64,000 nt of DNA from Colletes latitarsis (Eukaryota; Arthropoda; Insecta; Hymenoptera; Colletidae), in assembly GCF_051014445.1 (NCBI RefSeq), contig NC_135141.1:25071422-25135421 (forward strand), written 5' to 3'. Below the pieces are notes generated by a model. That model was not told where the DNA came from. It was given only the letters and a program-made list of their open reading frames with translations, and made no database searches. Each line of letters starts with the position of its first letter. The first letter of the stretch is position 1. Below, in pieces: positions 12,801-26,100 of this stretch. A program made the translations under genes and the position numbers.

Positions 12801-15800
12801 CGTAAAGCTTGGAAACGAACGGGGCCCCAAGAACCACGAACATTCTACGTGGCGCACGCTGACTCATGGACGAAGCTTTCGTGCATGGCAGGTGCTGCGA
12901 ATAATTATACATTCAATCGCGTCTCTACGTTTTTCCGTCTAAACAAAAGCTTCAGAAGAGCTCTTGCGATCTGATCTGATCATCACTCGACTGCATAGAG
13001 TAAAGAGCATAAGCGAGTCAAACCTTGGCAAAATCAGTTTGTTGTTTCGTTAAAGTTTAGTGTTAAAGGATTGTGAAACTGCGTCAACATTAATTTCCGT
13101 TGGTCGATCGAGAGATCGTCATTCTGCGTAGCAACGTGTACCAACGATAAGAAAATTTCTCCTTCCCCTAAGAATGTAAATCACAAATTTGAGAACGTTG
13201 CTGTTTTTTCTCGCCCATTGTAAGGTAAAGCTGTGCGTGTATAGTTTGAGAGGGTTAAGAAAGGAAGGTTGGAGCGTGGAAGGGAGTCGCGTGGAGCGCT
13301 CGACCCGGAAGAAAGCGTAACAAAGTTGAGGGGAGGTTTGCAATTAAGTGGTTAACCCCGCGGTGACCCCGTCGACACGCGCGTCCTCTCCGCTGGCGGG
13401 GATCATGGTTAGAGGCTTTCCACACCCGCGCTCGGAGCTCGTAAAGCGTTCGAACAGCACGCTCGGACGCTTATGCCCGATCATCGGCGTCGAAATAACT
13501 TCGCACGACCCGCGGAGGAATCGTATACGCCCGCGTGCAACGATGGATGGACGGATAGACAGATAAATAGATACTTTATTACAGGCACGAAGAACCGTAA
13601 GACCGATCCGGCGGCCGATGGATCGATGCGATCCCGGTTTCGCCGGGACAGCGAATGGATGTTCGAAATTAGAGGCATGGCGAATGCGCGTGACAGATGA
13701 ATGCGCAGATAAACGAGCTGATTTTATCCGGGGTGATTCGACCCGACATCTCGCCGCGAGACGGACACCCTGACCCGCGACGGCCAACCAAACAGAGCTT
13801 CCTGCGATTCAGAAGCGGTTAATTGGCGATCGCTAGTTTTGGACTTTGTCTACATCGGTTGGGTATCCGTAACAAACCTTCAGCCAAAGGGACGACTCCT
13901 TTGCAAGGCAGAAAGAGACTCACGCAGTCACGTTGGCTGTAGCAAACACAGTTTTATCGGTGACCAGCGATCGTGGTTGCGTGACAGTGCAACTAGCCAA
14001 TGTTTATGTTCGCTAATAATGTCCTGCTTAGTCACCTCGGGCTCCACCGAGCCTTTTAATTGAATAGCACCGTTGCGTTCGGGGTCGTGATTAATATAGA
14101 AGTGGTTTCAGACGAATGGAAATATTCGCGAAGAGCGAGGAGCGTGTGGCTTAGGCGCAGCTAGCAAAGCATAAAAGTCTACAGTTAGGCAACGACATGG
14201 GAAGGGCCGTGTTTGCGTGTCGCCGCGTGGCCACAGGTTAGGACGTATGCAAGTTAGATCACCGAGCATAAAACGCTACAGTTAGGCACTTAGACTGACC
14301 AGCGGCGCTGATTTCGGCTGATTGTTTTCTACGGTTCTCTTCATGGTCGGTGACCACCGTTGTCGCTAGACAAACCTGTCCTTTCAACCGATATCGTCCC
14401 AACGATAGTTTTCCTTGTTAATCACCGCCAAAAATTGACTTTGGTCCACCCGGATGCCTCGCAAGAGAAATATGCCAAAAGGAAAACTTTGGTAATTATC
14501 GGAGACGAACTACGAGCGGTTAAGAATCATTTAACTTGGACAGTACATGGATCGTTACGAGTGGATCTCATTGAATTTAATATCGCGGAATTTTATTCCC
14601 AATAATTTGCATAATATTTATGGCGGAGGGAAGTGGAGGAACAAGACCATTTAACGATGCTCGGTGCAGGTTCGTTGAATAATCAACGAAGGTCGTCAAC
14701 GAAGGTCAGCATCGAAATCAAATCGGTAAATCATAATCCCATTTCTCGATTGTCTCGTAAATAATCCTACGACTTCTTTCTTTCGCGTAGTTATTTAGCG
14801 TCTCGTCGACGGCGCAGGCTCGCGCGACGCATCTTTTATTAATGGCGTATTCTACGTCGACCAGAAGGACTCGAAATTTCTCGGGGACTCCAAGATTACG
14901 TTGAATATAATCGTCTTAAGGTAATTAAAATTAATTTATTCGACAGTAAGCGCGGATGAATTTTCGTAATAAAAATAATGCCAACAAGGAGCGGTCGCTT
15001 AGCGAAATGCACGGGTTCCAGTCGAGCATCGCGGGTCTGGAAAACCGGAAACGAAACGCTTTTCTCCGATCTTCGAGATCGACAACAAACGTTGCGTGTG
15101 CGTAACGACCGCTATTACGAGGAATCGCATCAATTTGCTCCCTCCGCGTTTCGCTGGAGAAACCATTCCCCCGTCGGAGGAACAACCAGGAATCGTTGGT
15201 AATATTTTACGCCATCGAACTCATCCTCCCACGTACCCGGTCGCGCCTTCCCTTAAACGCGGAACAAACAGAACTTCCACTACGAGGATCCGTTCTCGAC
15301 GTTTTCAATTTACCCTGCAATATACCTGAGCAAATAGAAACAATAGTTTCGATCGTATCTGCGGATAATTGGACTCCGAGATTAATCGCGTTATACGACG
15401 ATCTCTTCAACGTTTATTCGGCCATAAATATCGCGTTGCCAACATTAATATGCTCCGGCGATACCCGCTAGTCGAGAGACCCGGTACCGTATATAAATAC
15501 ATCTTTTAACGATCCACCTGTTGATCTAACGAGTGGAAGAAACTTCGTTCTGGTGAGCCAGATACGCTCCTCAGGATCGAGTCATATATCAAGGACGGCT
15601 CCCTTCTTCGTTCGTGTCAGTGGCGTAGACTCCGAACGAATCGAGAAATATTTCCAAGAAAATCATTGTTACGAGAAAAGCGTTGATTCGAGGTATACAA
15701 AAAATATTTAAGTAGATTTCTGGTGGAACGAATCGCTCCGAGGCTAAGGATTTCCACTTGATTTAGGCCGGTTACACGGATCCGTAACTTCCTTGGAAGT

Positions 15801-18800
15801 TCGCGAAGATAAACAGCTTCACGGATCAGCGATTATCAGCGAAGGCCATTACGATTTCCGATAGCTGATATCCGATAAACGATTTGCATTGTAAAACGCA
15901 TCGATCGAGGGTGGAGGCGATTACGGAATCGCACTAGGCAGATATTTAGCGACAGTTACGTTTACTTAGTGGTCGGTTTGATGTTCGAATGGAAACGATA
16001 GTCGGTTGCATTGATGCACGCGTAAGCCACCGTCGTTACGCTTCCCTCGTCCGGACGTTTAACGATCTTATTAGCAACGGACCGACGGCCACTGGAACAA
16101 CCGTATCTTCCCAAAGCTGGGCGTCGGATTATGCCAAGAATGCCATGGGATCTTCGCGGTTATTCGACGAGACGCGCGCGGAGAGACTGAGCTACATTTT
16201 CCGGAATGCAACGGGAAAACGACGAGAGCTATCTCGAGATATGGTGATTCCTCGACGCTAATTATGGTGAAACTTGATCGTTTATAGTAGAACCTGTAAT
16301 ATGCATCGAGGAAGTAGCGCGTAGATCGTTTCGTTCTCCGTTTCATCTGGATCGTTATAGCTACCGTAGAGACGGGATATTACTTCGATCGGTGAAAATT
16401 ATATTTCTTTACTTGGAGGCTTCGTTTTTTGCGAAAATCTGCTTTGAAGTTCAATCGAGTACGCGAGCAATGGCGTACGACTTGAACTTCTGCAGAAGTA
16501 GAAACGGTGGGTCATAATCAGACAGGTATATTTCTCCATTGTATTGCAACACATTTTCTAATAATGATAGATCTTTATTATATTCAAACGCATGTCATAA
16601 GCACAAAGGAAAGTACAGTAAGGAGAAATAAAATGTAATAATAATGTATCCTAAAATCTAACCCAATTTTTCGACGTCCGAATTTGCACAATTCTAATAC
16701 CAATGGCCAGATCTTCGCGAACAATGGAACGTTTGATCGACGTAACGAGTGTACATGTTGCCTAGAAGATCCTCGTCTTAATCATCCGTTACATAATGTG
16801 TCCGATCTTAATAAAATCAATCCCCGGGTTCGCTGAGGAAATCGTATGAGATTTTCACATGATATTCTTTTGTGAGGATTTCTAATGGCTCCAGGTTCAT
16901 CGCTTCGTTAACATGTTAATCGATTCACGATAGATTCGAGAAATAAAATTATTTTCGAGAATGAAATAAAATCTATGCGAGAGTTTTGACCTTCCATCTT
17001 GTAGTCTGGAATTCTTCGAGCGTATTTTATAGAATATATTGGTATTTTTTCAAGTATACTTCGCTCTCCTGGATGTTGTTCCGGTAGAAATAACAAGATG
17101 GAGTGCCGGCTCATAACGCTCGGATCGTAACGAGATATGTATGAAACATGTGTAGGGAAAAGTGATTTGGCAGCCACGCATCCTCGTTCGACTGATTTTC
17201 CTATGGAGGATTTCTGAAAATGAAATGTATTCGCGGTACTTTTGTTCCGGTAAACGACTTCGAGTATAGAATTAAGACGAATCGTTCGGGAGGAAGTTAC
17301 ACCGATAACTCATATAAAACTGCTATCGTTCCAATTTATACAGCGTTATTAGATTTCGTAACTTCCGGGAAAGTAAAACGGGAACTACGACTCTGAATAT
17401 TTCGCTACCTACGGGCTCTCTATTTGTCACAAGTTCAGAGTAACGACCTTGAGAATGACTTTGAGGCCAATTTGTTTCCATCAGCGTTTAAAATCGTTCG
17501 GTAATGGCGATGCATGACAGTCCTCGTAACAAATCGGTCATCGTATATCAGCGCGTCTCGGTGACTAATGTCGTTGACTTTCCCGACGTTACGATCTACT
17601 AAAGGAGTCGTTGCAATCACGTTTACAGTCCTGCGCGACGATTTCATCAAAAATTCATGGCACGATAGTAAAATATTACCGCTACCGACCGCGTCAAATC
17701 GTCTTATTACGAGGCTCCGGCGAGCCCGGACGATCCTATCCGCGCGGGAATTGCAAAAACACGGGTCTACTAATCGTCGATCGCCGTCGCGACGAGCCAT
17801 CGTCCTCGGTGAACCTGACCGCGCGGCCACGAGCGTCTTCTATCGTCCGACGCGCCGAATTAATCTTACTTATTGCCTTGCTTGACCCATCCCCCCCTGC
17901 CACACGGCCACCGTTCGAACGTTGACCGGTCTTCCTGGGTAACCACGATGAATCTCGCGCGATCTTTCCGATCGATCATCGAAAAACTCCTTCTTCCTCC
18001 TCCGTTCTATCTTCGTTCCGTCGGTTTTTGCGCGGGGAGCCAGCATGACGCGGACGTTGCTGTTGCGCGGACGATATTTTATCGCCCCGTGTTCCGCGGT
18101 AATAATGCAACAGGCAACAGGTTGCTACGTGCCGGGACGAGAAAACACCTGGACGTTACTCGGGGGACAGGAAAAGTCAAATAAGATGGGGGTCAAGGAC
18201 AAACCGATCTTCTCATAAGTAATAAGCGATTTATCAAATATTTGAGGGGGCACGAGGCTGGAGCGAGTCTTCCTGTTCTCGAACAGGTCGAAAACCCCGA
18301 TTTAGTTGATGTTCTCCACGGTGTGGGGAACTTCGACGAAGTTGGAGGGCTCGCTCCGGTCAAATCCACTCGCCTCACCTCCACGTTGGGGCCCCTGGGA
18401 CTCTGTACACCACGGTACAGAGTGCGAAAGAGCGAGTGGTGAAGAAATAGGACCTGGCAATCGAAGATCGATAGGACGTTCGTCAAGATTATTCGTTCTT
18501 CGCGCTATTGATTTCTTCTGGAGAACAATCGGAAGACGACGCTCCCAATTGTAAGTTTACATAAGTAATAGAAAGTCACAATGGCGTTCCCGTGGGCTTC
18601 GATGATCGATGTAAGTTTTGGACATCGAACCAGACCTAACCCAAACCTCAATGATCGATGCAAGCAAGTTTTGGGCATACGGGAGTGCGCAGGTCAGTTC
18701 GATTTCGTTCGAGGTGGCCAGAGTCGAGGACTCGTAGAGAGGAGCTCTTGCAGGGGGAAAGGGGGGGGGGCGAAGAGAGAGAAAAAACGGTAAAATGTCA

Positions 18801-19061
18801 CTGTTCCCTAATTACGCGAAGTAACTAGCCTGCGTGGTGGCCGCGTGGACAGAGAGAGGGACACGAGGTAAAGACGGAAAAGAAGAGAGGGAGAGGCACG
18901 GAAACATCGTGGCTCGAAGAAGCGAGAGATCCACCTCGGATGGAGCCACGGGTACCGCTAGATCCCGCGTCCAATCGGGGGCCGCGTTTACGCGAACGCG
19001 ACCAATGGTACGTCGTGTTTGACCGGCAAGCAGACGCGACCACCACCCGACCAGCTCGGTT
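6859..19061. other. Gene-poor CpG-rich DNA
   Basis: No gene recognised. Isolated features are a TATAAATAG at 10299-10307 with no supported exon, an imperfect 24-bp direct repeat (14168-14191 and 14265-14288, 22 of 24 identical), a short frame at 18242-18442, and purine-rich GAGA-like sequence from about 18720 to 18905. Confidence 0.55.
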
Positions 19062-19096
19062 TATAAAGTCAGCCCGATGCGCCGCCTCGAAGACAG
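19062..19096 (+). promoter_or_regulatory. Candidate TATA core promoter
   Basis: TATAAAG at 19062-19068 lies about 33 bases before a CAGA-type initiator near 19095. Upstream, about 18720-18905 is strongly purine-rich, with GAGAGA and GAGAGG clusters of the kind bound by GAGA-type factors. Downstream, the sequence runs without interruption into a strong splice donor. This is the best promoter-plus-first-exon combination I saw upstream of the ZP gene, but the link to that gene is an inference. Confidence 0.4.
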
Positions 19097-19381
19097 ACCC
19101 GTGCCGACAGTCCAGCCATCAGGAGCGTTGTTTTGTTTTTTTTTTTTCTACGTCTTCCGGCCGAGAGAAGTGTTCCGTCGCGTGTGATCGCGGTGGACGA
19201 ATCGGTGAACGTTTCTCGGTATTCTCTGTCCACCGTCTCTGTCCCTCCCGATTTCCGGTACCGTATCGAATCCCCGAAGTTCGCCAAGTTCCGCAGCCGG
19301 GAAACGTGGTGATAACAGCGAGTGATTAGAGGAACGGAAGAGCCCGGGAAACTCTTTACCAAGTGGATAAATCCAACCAAG
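19095..19381 (+). other. Candidate non-coding first exon (5' UTR)
   Basis: About 290 bases lie between the candidate TATA-directed start and the near-consensus donor CCAAG|GTACGT, whose GT is at 19382. A poly-T tract lies near 19134-19147. The ZP gene needs at least one upstream non-coding exon because its ATG directly follows a splice acceptor. Joining this exon to 53875 would give a first intron of about 34.5 kb. Unverified without RNA data. Confidence 0.35.
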
Positions 19382-21851
19382 GTACGTGCGATGCGAAAAG
19401 TGCTCGAACGAAGATTCTCAGACCGATCGAAGGAACAGTGTCAAAGTCCCGCCGCGAGTTCCTCGGGTGAGATCGATTAACGGTCCCGCGAAGATGTCGA
19501 GAAAGTGATAAGACCGTGGCGGACGTCGCCGCGATGAGAATCCTCCGATGTCTGTCGAAGTTATCGCGACGTCGATCCGCGGAGGAGACGATTTCAGGTA
19601 CCGTAGGTCGACCTTGCGGAGAGTAGATCGAGGATCGATCGCCCCTGGACGAATAAAAGTCGCGGGACGATCGGTGCATACCAAAGTGGCCGCCATTCCC
19701 ACGGTGAGAGTCGAGCAAACGCGGTTCAAAGTCAGGGCCGTAGCCGGCGTTGAGCAACAACCGAGGCCCGTAATATCGAACAAACGCGAAGCCGCGCGTA
19801 AAACCGAAACGCGTTTCTCTCGGCTGAGCTCGTTTCGCCTGGCCGCCGGAGCTAAATTGCCACCCTAAACCCATCCAACGAAATTGCCACCGATGGCGAA
19901 CGTTCCCCAGCGAGGCTAGACCGGGAGAACCAGATACTCCGGTAAAACTGCGCCGTTATCGTCCAACGATTCCATAGACCAGCGAAGACGTACTCGGCCA
20001 CCGAATCGTTCGTATTCCGCGTGGACGATCTCGCGGACGCCCATCGAATACATATTCATGCTGGTACCGCGTCTCGACCATCGAGTCCGTCGACCTTCCG
20101 AATAATGTGTGGGCCACATAGCGCACGGACACCGTGTATCCGTCTACGGAGACAATAGAACCTCTTGTACTTTGAACAGGGCACGTTGGACTATGGGATA
20201 TGGGACATAAGAGACGTAGGAAATACCAATCGATGGGCACAGGTCGTTCCTCGAATCCATCGATCACAGATTCATCGAAACGTGGACGATTAGAATTGCT
20301 AGTAAATAATAATCACAAATTCTGTAACTTTGAATATGGAATCTGTCACGAATCGACACGTTCCATAAATCTGATGTCAAGCTTGCCTGTCGAGAAAGTT
20401 ATGGAAGTTCTATTACTCGTAACTTAAGAAATCTCTGTTAATTTAGAATATTTCGAAACGTGTTCTCGCGAATCCCACGTCTTCGAGACGTTTGATTATC
20501 ATTGTATCGCGCGTAGTACGATATTGCGTATATCTGTCGTCGTAACGACGAGTCGGGAGTACGGTACGAGGCGTTTAAAAGCGGAAGCTGATTCTGTCGC
20601 GAACAGGTGGCCGCTGGCTCGTTTTCCAGTGTCGAAGTACGCTGGAGGCCGGTGAGTTCAATGCCAGAGAAGCGGTAACGTCTTCCGACACTCGTCGCGT
20701 CGTCGCTATTCCGCGTGTTATTTCACGAGCATTACGAATCGTTCGCTCCAGGAAGCGCTCGTGTACGAACGAGGTTAACGTTCCCAATTATCGACACGAT
20801 TTCTAACTATCGTCGCTTCGAATCATCTCGAATCGAAAATAGTTATTTTCAGTACGATATTAATTAGGAATAAAATGTACTCGACGAAGTATCAATCTAC
20901 CACGCGAAACCTGTTAAGGGTTAATAAAAGGATAAGATCAGCTACAGTGTATCTTCCCTGCCATAATCGAAAACGAAACGTCGTCAATACCAATTTCTCC
21001 ATTCAATTAGCAACATATCTAGATAATAGTTGCCGTATCGATAACTGGTCGGGTTACAAATTAACCTATAATTATTTCGAGCCTCTTAAACGAAATAAGA
21101 GCCGCGCCGAACAATATGATGTCGATAATTAATCGCGAAGCATTCGATCTTCATTGAATGCTCGTGTTTCTCTAAATACACCGCGATCTAGATGCTTGTT
21201 TCATGGTCGATGCGTCGAGCGAACAATGGCGTCCGAAACGGCGTTATCGGAAAAGAATTTGCCGTAGTTCGCAGGGGAGGTTCAACAACCATTAAATCAT
21301 CGGGCCTGTTCGTATATTTAATTGCGTAATTCGTGTACGCCTAATTACGTTTGTGTCACGCACGTCTTGCGCCGCGCGAAAGGGTTTCCGATTAAAATCT
21401 GAAAACAGCAAAAATAGCCTGGCTATCGTGTACGTATTCAGTAGGCGTTACGCGATTCCTGTAGGTACGCGTAGGAAGGGTACATAAAAGATGAACTGTT
21501 CGCATCGTACAACGTTACACTGTAGTTTTAATTTTATGCGTTACGAGGGTCGCGCGGAAAGCTGATTCGATCTGTTCTCTCGTTAAAACCGAGAGTTCGT
21601 AAAACTGTGAAGCTGAAAATCATTGTTGTACGCCGAGTTAATTGTACACGTGTCGTTTATCGTGGTAGAGATACTCCTCGTCGTGGTTGATTCGCAAAAA
21701 TATCGGTGAATCGTGACCCTAAGACGCAGCGTCTCGTTTCCAAAGGATGTATCCGCGGGATCTAGTCGCGGACGATATAAGCCTCGTATTCCATACCCGC
21801 GTGCAAGCCCACCACGCCGTGACGACGAGCTCTCTTCTCCATCGCCGGCAC

Positions 21852-21908
21852 CATCATCATCATCACCATCATCATCCTCATCATCATCAGCCCGATCGTC
21901 GTCGTCAT
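21852..21908 (+). repeat. Compound trinucleotide microsatellite
   Basis: An interrupted (CAT)n run at about 21852-21888 is followed by a short (GTC)n run ending near 21908. Confidence 0.9.
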
Positions 21909-22954
21909 CGTTCCTACGCTTTTCTTCGAACAGCCTGGCTTTTTGCTTTATCGTCTGTACGAATCGTTGCGTTACCAGGGGGGAACAAGGTTGAACGAAC
22001 TTAAAAACTTTAATTGAAAACCTTCTCCTTCTTCGACGCTTTCGTTCTCGCTCGCGAAACCGGCCGGGGCGCCTCCGTTTACTCGGAAACCTTCCTTTCG
22101 CGATGCCGAGTTCGGGATTCTAGATTAATAAATGGCTAGTCTAATATAAATCCCGCGTTTCCTTCGCGTTCTCCAACATGGCCGCGGCAAAGGCTATTAG
22201 ATTTCGCTAACAAAAAGTCTTTTAGGCGTTATACATTCCCAAAATCTTACGACGAGGAAGCCTCCGATCCAAAAACGGGAGAATAATCATCTTTTTCGCG
22301 ATGTCGAGCACAGTTTCAAGGCCAAGATAGCACAGTACCTGTCTTCCAAACGCATTAAGCCATAAAGCTGTAGATGCAGTCGATAAGAAATGACAGGATC
22401 GCAGGATCTAACGATTTGCAATGGGCCTCATCGACGCGGTAATAATTCCGTCGTTAAGTGGTATTATCCGTTCGCGAGCGCAGAAGAAAGTTGTTCGTCA
22501 ACGATCCCCGAAGGTGGCAAACGAACGTTTACTCATTTCGCCGCGGATCTGCCATTCGACATGGCGCACTCTTCTCTTTCCTCCTGTCCGTGTCTTCTCT
22601 TTTTCCGTGGAGTTGCAGCCGCGACCTGCCCCACTATCTCGCGTTCAGCCGATGGTGGATCTTCCAGGCGCCGCCTGGCCGTTGACCCCGGGGCTGCCTA
22701 CGGCCCTGACCAACACTCCGCACGGCTCGCGCGCTTCTTCCATCTTACCAACAGGCTCCGACCAGCTAGATCACTCCTCGACCCGCTCCCGAGAGACTTT
22801 GGAATTTTATCCGCCGGAATCTTTTCCGTTAATTAACGTTTCTCCACCGTACACCCCCCTCTGGGCCCGCGAGATCCTCCATAGTGACCTCGTCAACAAA
22901 CTAGACGCTTATTAACACTACCAGAGAAATCATCTTTGGGCAAAACGTGACAAT

Positions 22955-23122
22955 TTAACCCTTAAGTGGACCCTCAATCTCAACTGAATTATTTTACGTA
23001 ATAGAGCATTTAAAAAATAATGAAATGAGGGTTACATAAATTTTCAAATAATTACATTTACATGTATTAAATAATTGTTAGTTTAAACTTACGGAGGCCC
23101 CAATAATCCACTTAAGGGTTAA
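22955..23122 (-). mobile_element. TTAA-type MITE, family A, copy 2 (best preserved)
   Basis: The termini are perfect: TTAA|CCCTTAAGTGGA at the left and TCCACTTAAGGG|TTAA at the right. The interior is the reverse complement of copy 1 (CTCAACTGAATTATTTTA matches the right side of copy 1 read backwards). Length is 168 bp. The TTAA duplication and 12-bp inverted ends indicate a non-autonomous piggyBac-like element. Confidence 0.88.
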
Positions 23123-26100
23123 GCTCCCGAGTTACGCGTTGCATTTTGTTTTGTTTTTTAAACCTCTCGCTAGTGTCTCTGGCTGGCAGAAATTCAGTGT
23201 GCACGCGATTGCAAATTAAATCGGAAGGCGAGGATTTAACGAGTCTATTTTAAGCCCCGTCGGTGTTTCGAGAATCTTGAAAAATTCTATTGTTCTCGCG
23301 TCAGGTAGATACACACCGTGTCGTGAGCAAGCTTCAAGAAGGATTTTATTAAAATTGAAAACGTCGAGTTCACTGCTCGTTCTTCCGCGTTAACGATTTC
23401 GTTTTGGGCCCTGTAATTTAATCCGTACCGGAATTATGGCCTCGGTTGTCGTAACCAATTACGTCTAATTGGAAGCGAATAATGTTACTCTTCTATTCTA
23501 ATTACGCGTTATTTGAATTTGAGATTTATCGCGCGATCGCTGGTTTCGTTACTGCATTTTATTCTTTTTCGAGGAAGAATTCCCGCTCGTCGCGCTTTTG
23601 AAATTAATATCATATTTTCTCGAGAGTCACTGGCGAAGATTTTTAAGTAGAAGCACAGGATTCCTAAGAGTTAATTAGAACATTTCGCGGATTTTTAAAA
23701 GCAGTTACTCGGTAAGACTTGAACGTCCAACCGGGGAACAACGACCATCGTCCGTCTCGACTATCTAGTAACAGTCATCCTTGCTGAATCGCCATCTGTG
23801 CTGCACCCGGCGAGCAAAGACGAATGTAGACCGCATAACGGACGTCGCATTCACAAATGACGTCCATTGAAATCTCGTTAATAAACGACTCGTTTGCGAG
23901 CGATAAACGATTCCCCATTTGCAAACAATGAAGACGGAAACGTCATTATCGTGGTCGGTCGAAACCAGTACCGGTGGCAGGCGAATTACGGTTGCATCGG
24001 TTTTCATTTATGGCAATATTGACCTGTTAAAAGATCTTGAGCCTCGAAGCAGCGTCGAGGAATTTTGTCGAATTGAGGGGTTGAGGCGCGTATGTTTCGA
24101 AAAGTGCGTTTGTTTGAATCGTCGATCGATTGGCAGTCTGGTTGAACCGAGTGCCGACACGTTCGCGGAAGACGGACGTTCGCTGCGAAGGTATTTAAGG
24201 TGTTTCATTATGACTAACGATATCCTCGAACGCGTACCAGCTATTATCTCTTCCGCCCTTAATCAGTAACGCTCAATTTCTAACTCGTAATTTGCGCTGC
24301 TGTGTGTACACGGTCGAAAGGAAGAGGCGGCGGGTCGGGAAGAAAAGTAAAAAGGATGAGAAACGAAGGGGAAACCAATTACTCGAGGCAAACAATTATC
24401 TTTAAACCCTTTGGCGCCCGTCGAGCGAACGAAGATATCAAATTCGATAGGAAACGCGAGGAGGACGCGAGGGAAGTCGATCGTAATGCATCGATGTATC
24501 GAGGTGCGTAAAGGCGAACGAACTCGACGGAGAGGAGGCGAAACAGTAGGGGGACGGGGGAGGAGGAACGACAGGAGCTCATTATCGAACACTTAGCACG
24601 TTTTAAAGCTACTTCCTGGCCATACCGCGCAGATACGCGCATCTCTTTGAATTCACGCTCGGGGCTTAATGATTTCGCGTTATCGCGCCGCGTTTCCTCG
24701 CGATTACAGCCCACGGACTCGAAAATAAAACGAGATCTCCGCGAGCAGAGGGGAAATCGCGCATTATTATTTAAGCGATCGTCCGGATCTCTCGTCGACT
24801 GTTTTTTCTTCGTCGGCGCCGGGGATGGATCGTTTAATAGAACGCGGCCGCAATAAATTTTAATTCGTTTGAAATTAAGAGTTGAACTAAGGCGCGGTGC
24901 AATAAATTTTAATTTCTTCGTCTTGAAATTAAAAGTAACGCGTTTCCTCGTGCGTGGGAACGGTTGGGATGGATTCAGGGCAGTTAGGGCGCTAATAAAA
25001 CGTAGGGAAGCCTTGAATGGATTTGCCTTGATAACATTGAAATACCAGCTGTTGCAATTAGTACAGAGAGTTTTTCTTCTCTATCGATCTTCTATCTTCG
25101 TTTAATTTTAGAGGCTCGATCGTCCTTCCCTTGAGACAATTCCCAAAAGAAGAAGTGGAATGTGCAATTTGCGTCCCGTTTCTGATCGGTGTGCGAGCTC
25201 CTATGCGTTATATTACTTTCAAATGCACCGCTATCTAGTTGGCATACTTGCATATGGTTTTTATACGCCATATTAGTCAGCATTGTACGTTCGCAGTTGG
25301 AGTAGAAAACACGTTTGCTCCGACGTGTATCCGTTAGAATCTGGCTTAACACGTTTGACTTTCAATAATTCGATCTTGCCTACTTCCAGTTCTTACTTCG
25401 GGGATAACCATTATAGACTGTAAGATCGAATTAATAATGGAAGGAGTAAGAATGTTCCAAAGTACCCTAAAATGGTACTCCAAGCTTCGTGCGTCGATCT
25501 CAGGCCCCGAATTAAGAAACAGCTCGTATAATTTTACGAGAATTACCGAGAAAAAATCCCATCTTCTCGGAGAGTCTTCCGGTGGATCGTAAGGGCCGAT
25601 ACAGGAGGTCAGGAGCAATTTAGGCCCGATATTCAATTTACCATGTTGCATGGGTGAACCCGGCGGAAAGGCCATCCGTGATCCGTTTAACCGGTCGTAA
25701 TGAGCCGGTGCCGTTGGATCATCGATCTCGATCGCGGAGAATCGCCGGTAGGTAGTCGGCATTAAGAACATCGGCGCGTATAAATCACGAATCTGCCCCC
25801 TTTTGACCGCGCAACGTCGGAAGGGGAGGACGCGAAGTTGGCCTGGATCCGCGATGGATCCCGAGATCGCGTCGCTTGCAAATTGATCGATTAACGGTAC
25901 GGCGATCGACGCTGCATCCGTCGCGGAAAATCAGGTCGTGCTCGGCATTCTCGATCGAAAACCAGGAAAAAGAGATCGACGATCTCGTGGCGACGTATGC
26001 CGATTAATAAACGTTCGAGTAATAAATGACGCGACTAAACGTAAACATCGGGACCAGTATCGATAAACTGTTCGCGTTCTAGAATCGCGCGACAGTTTCA

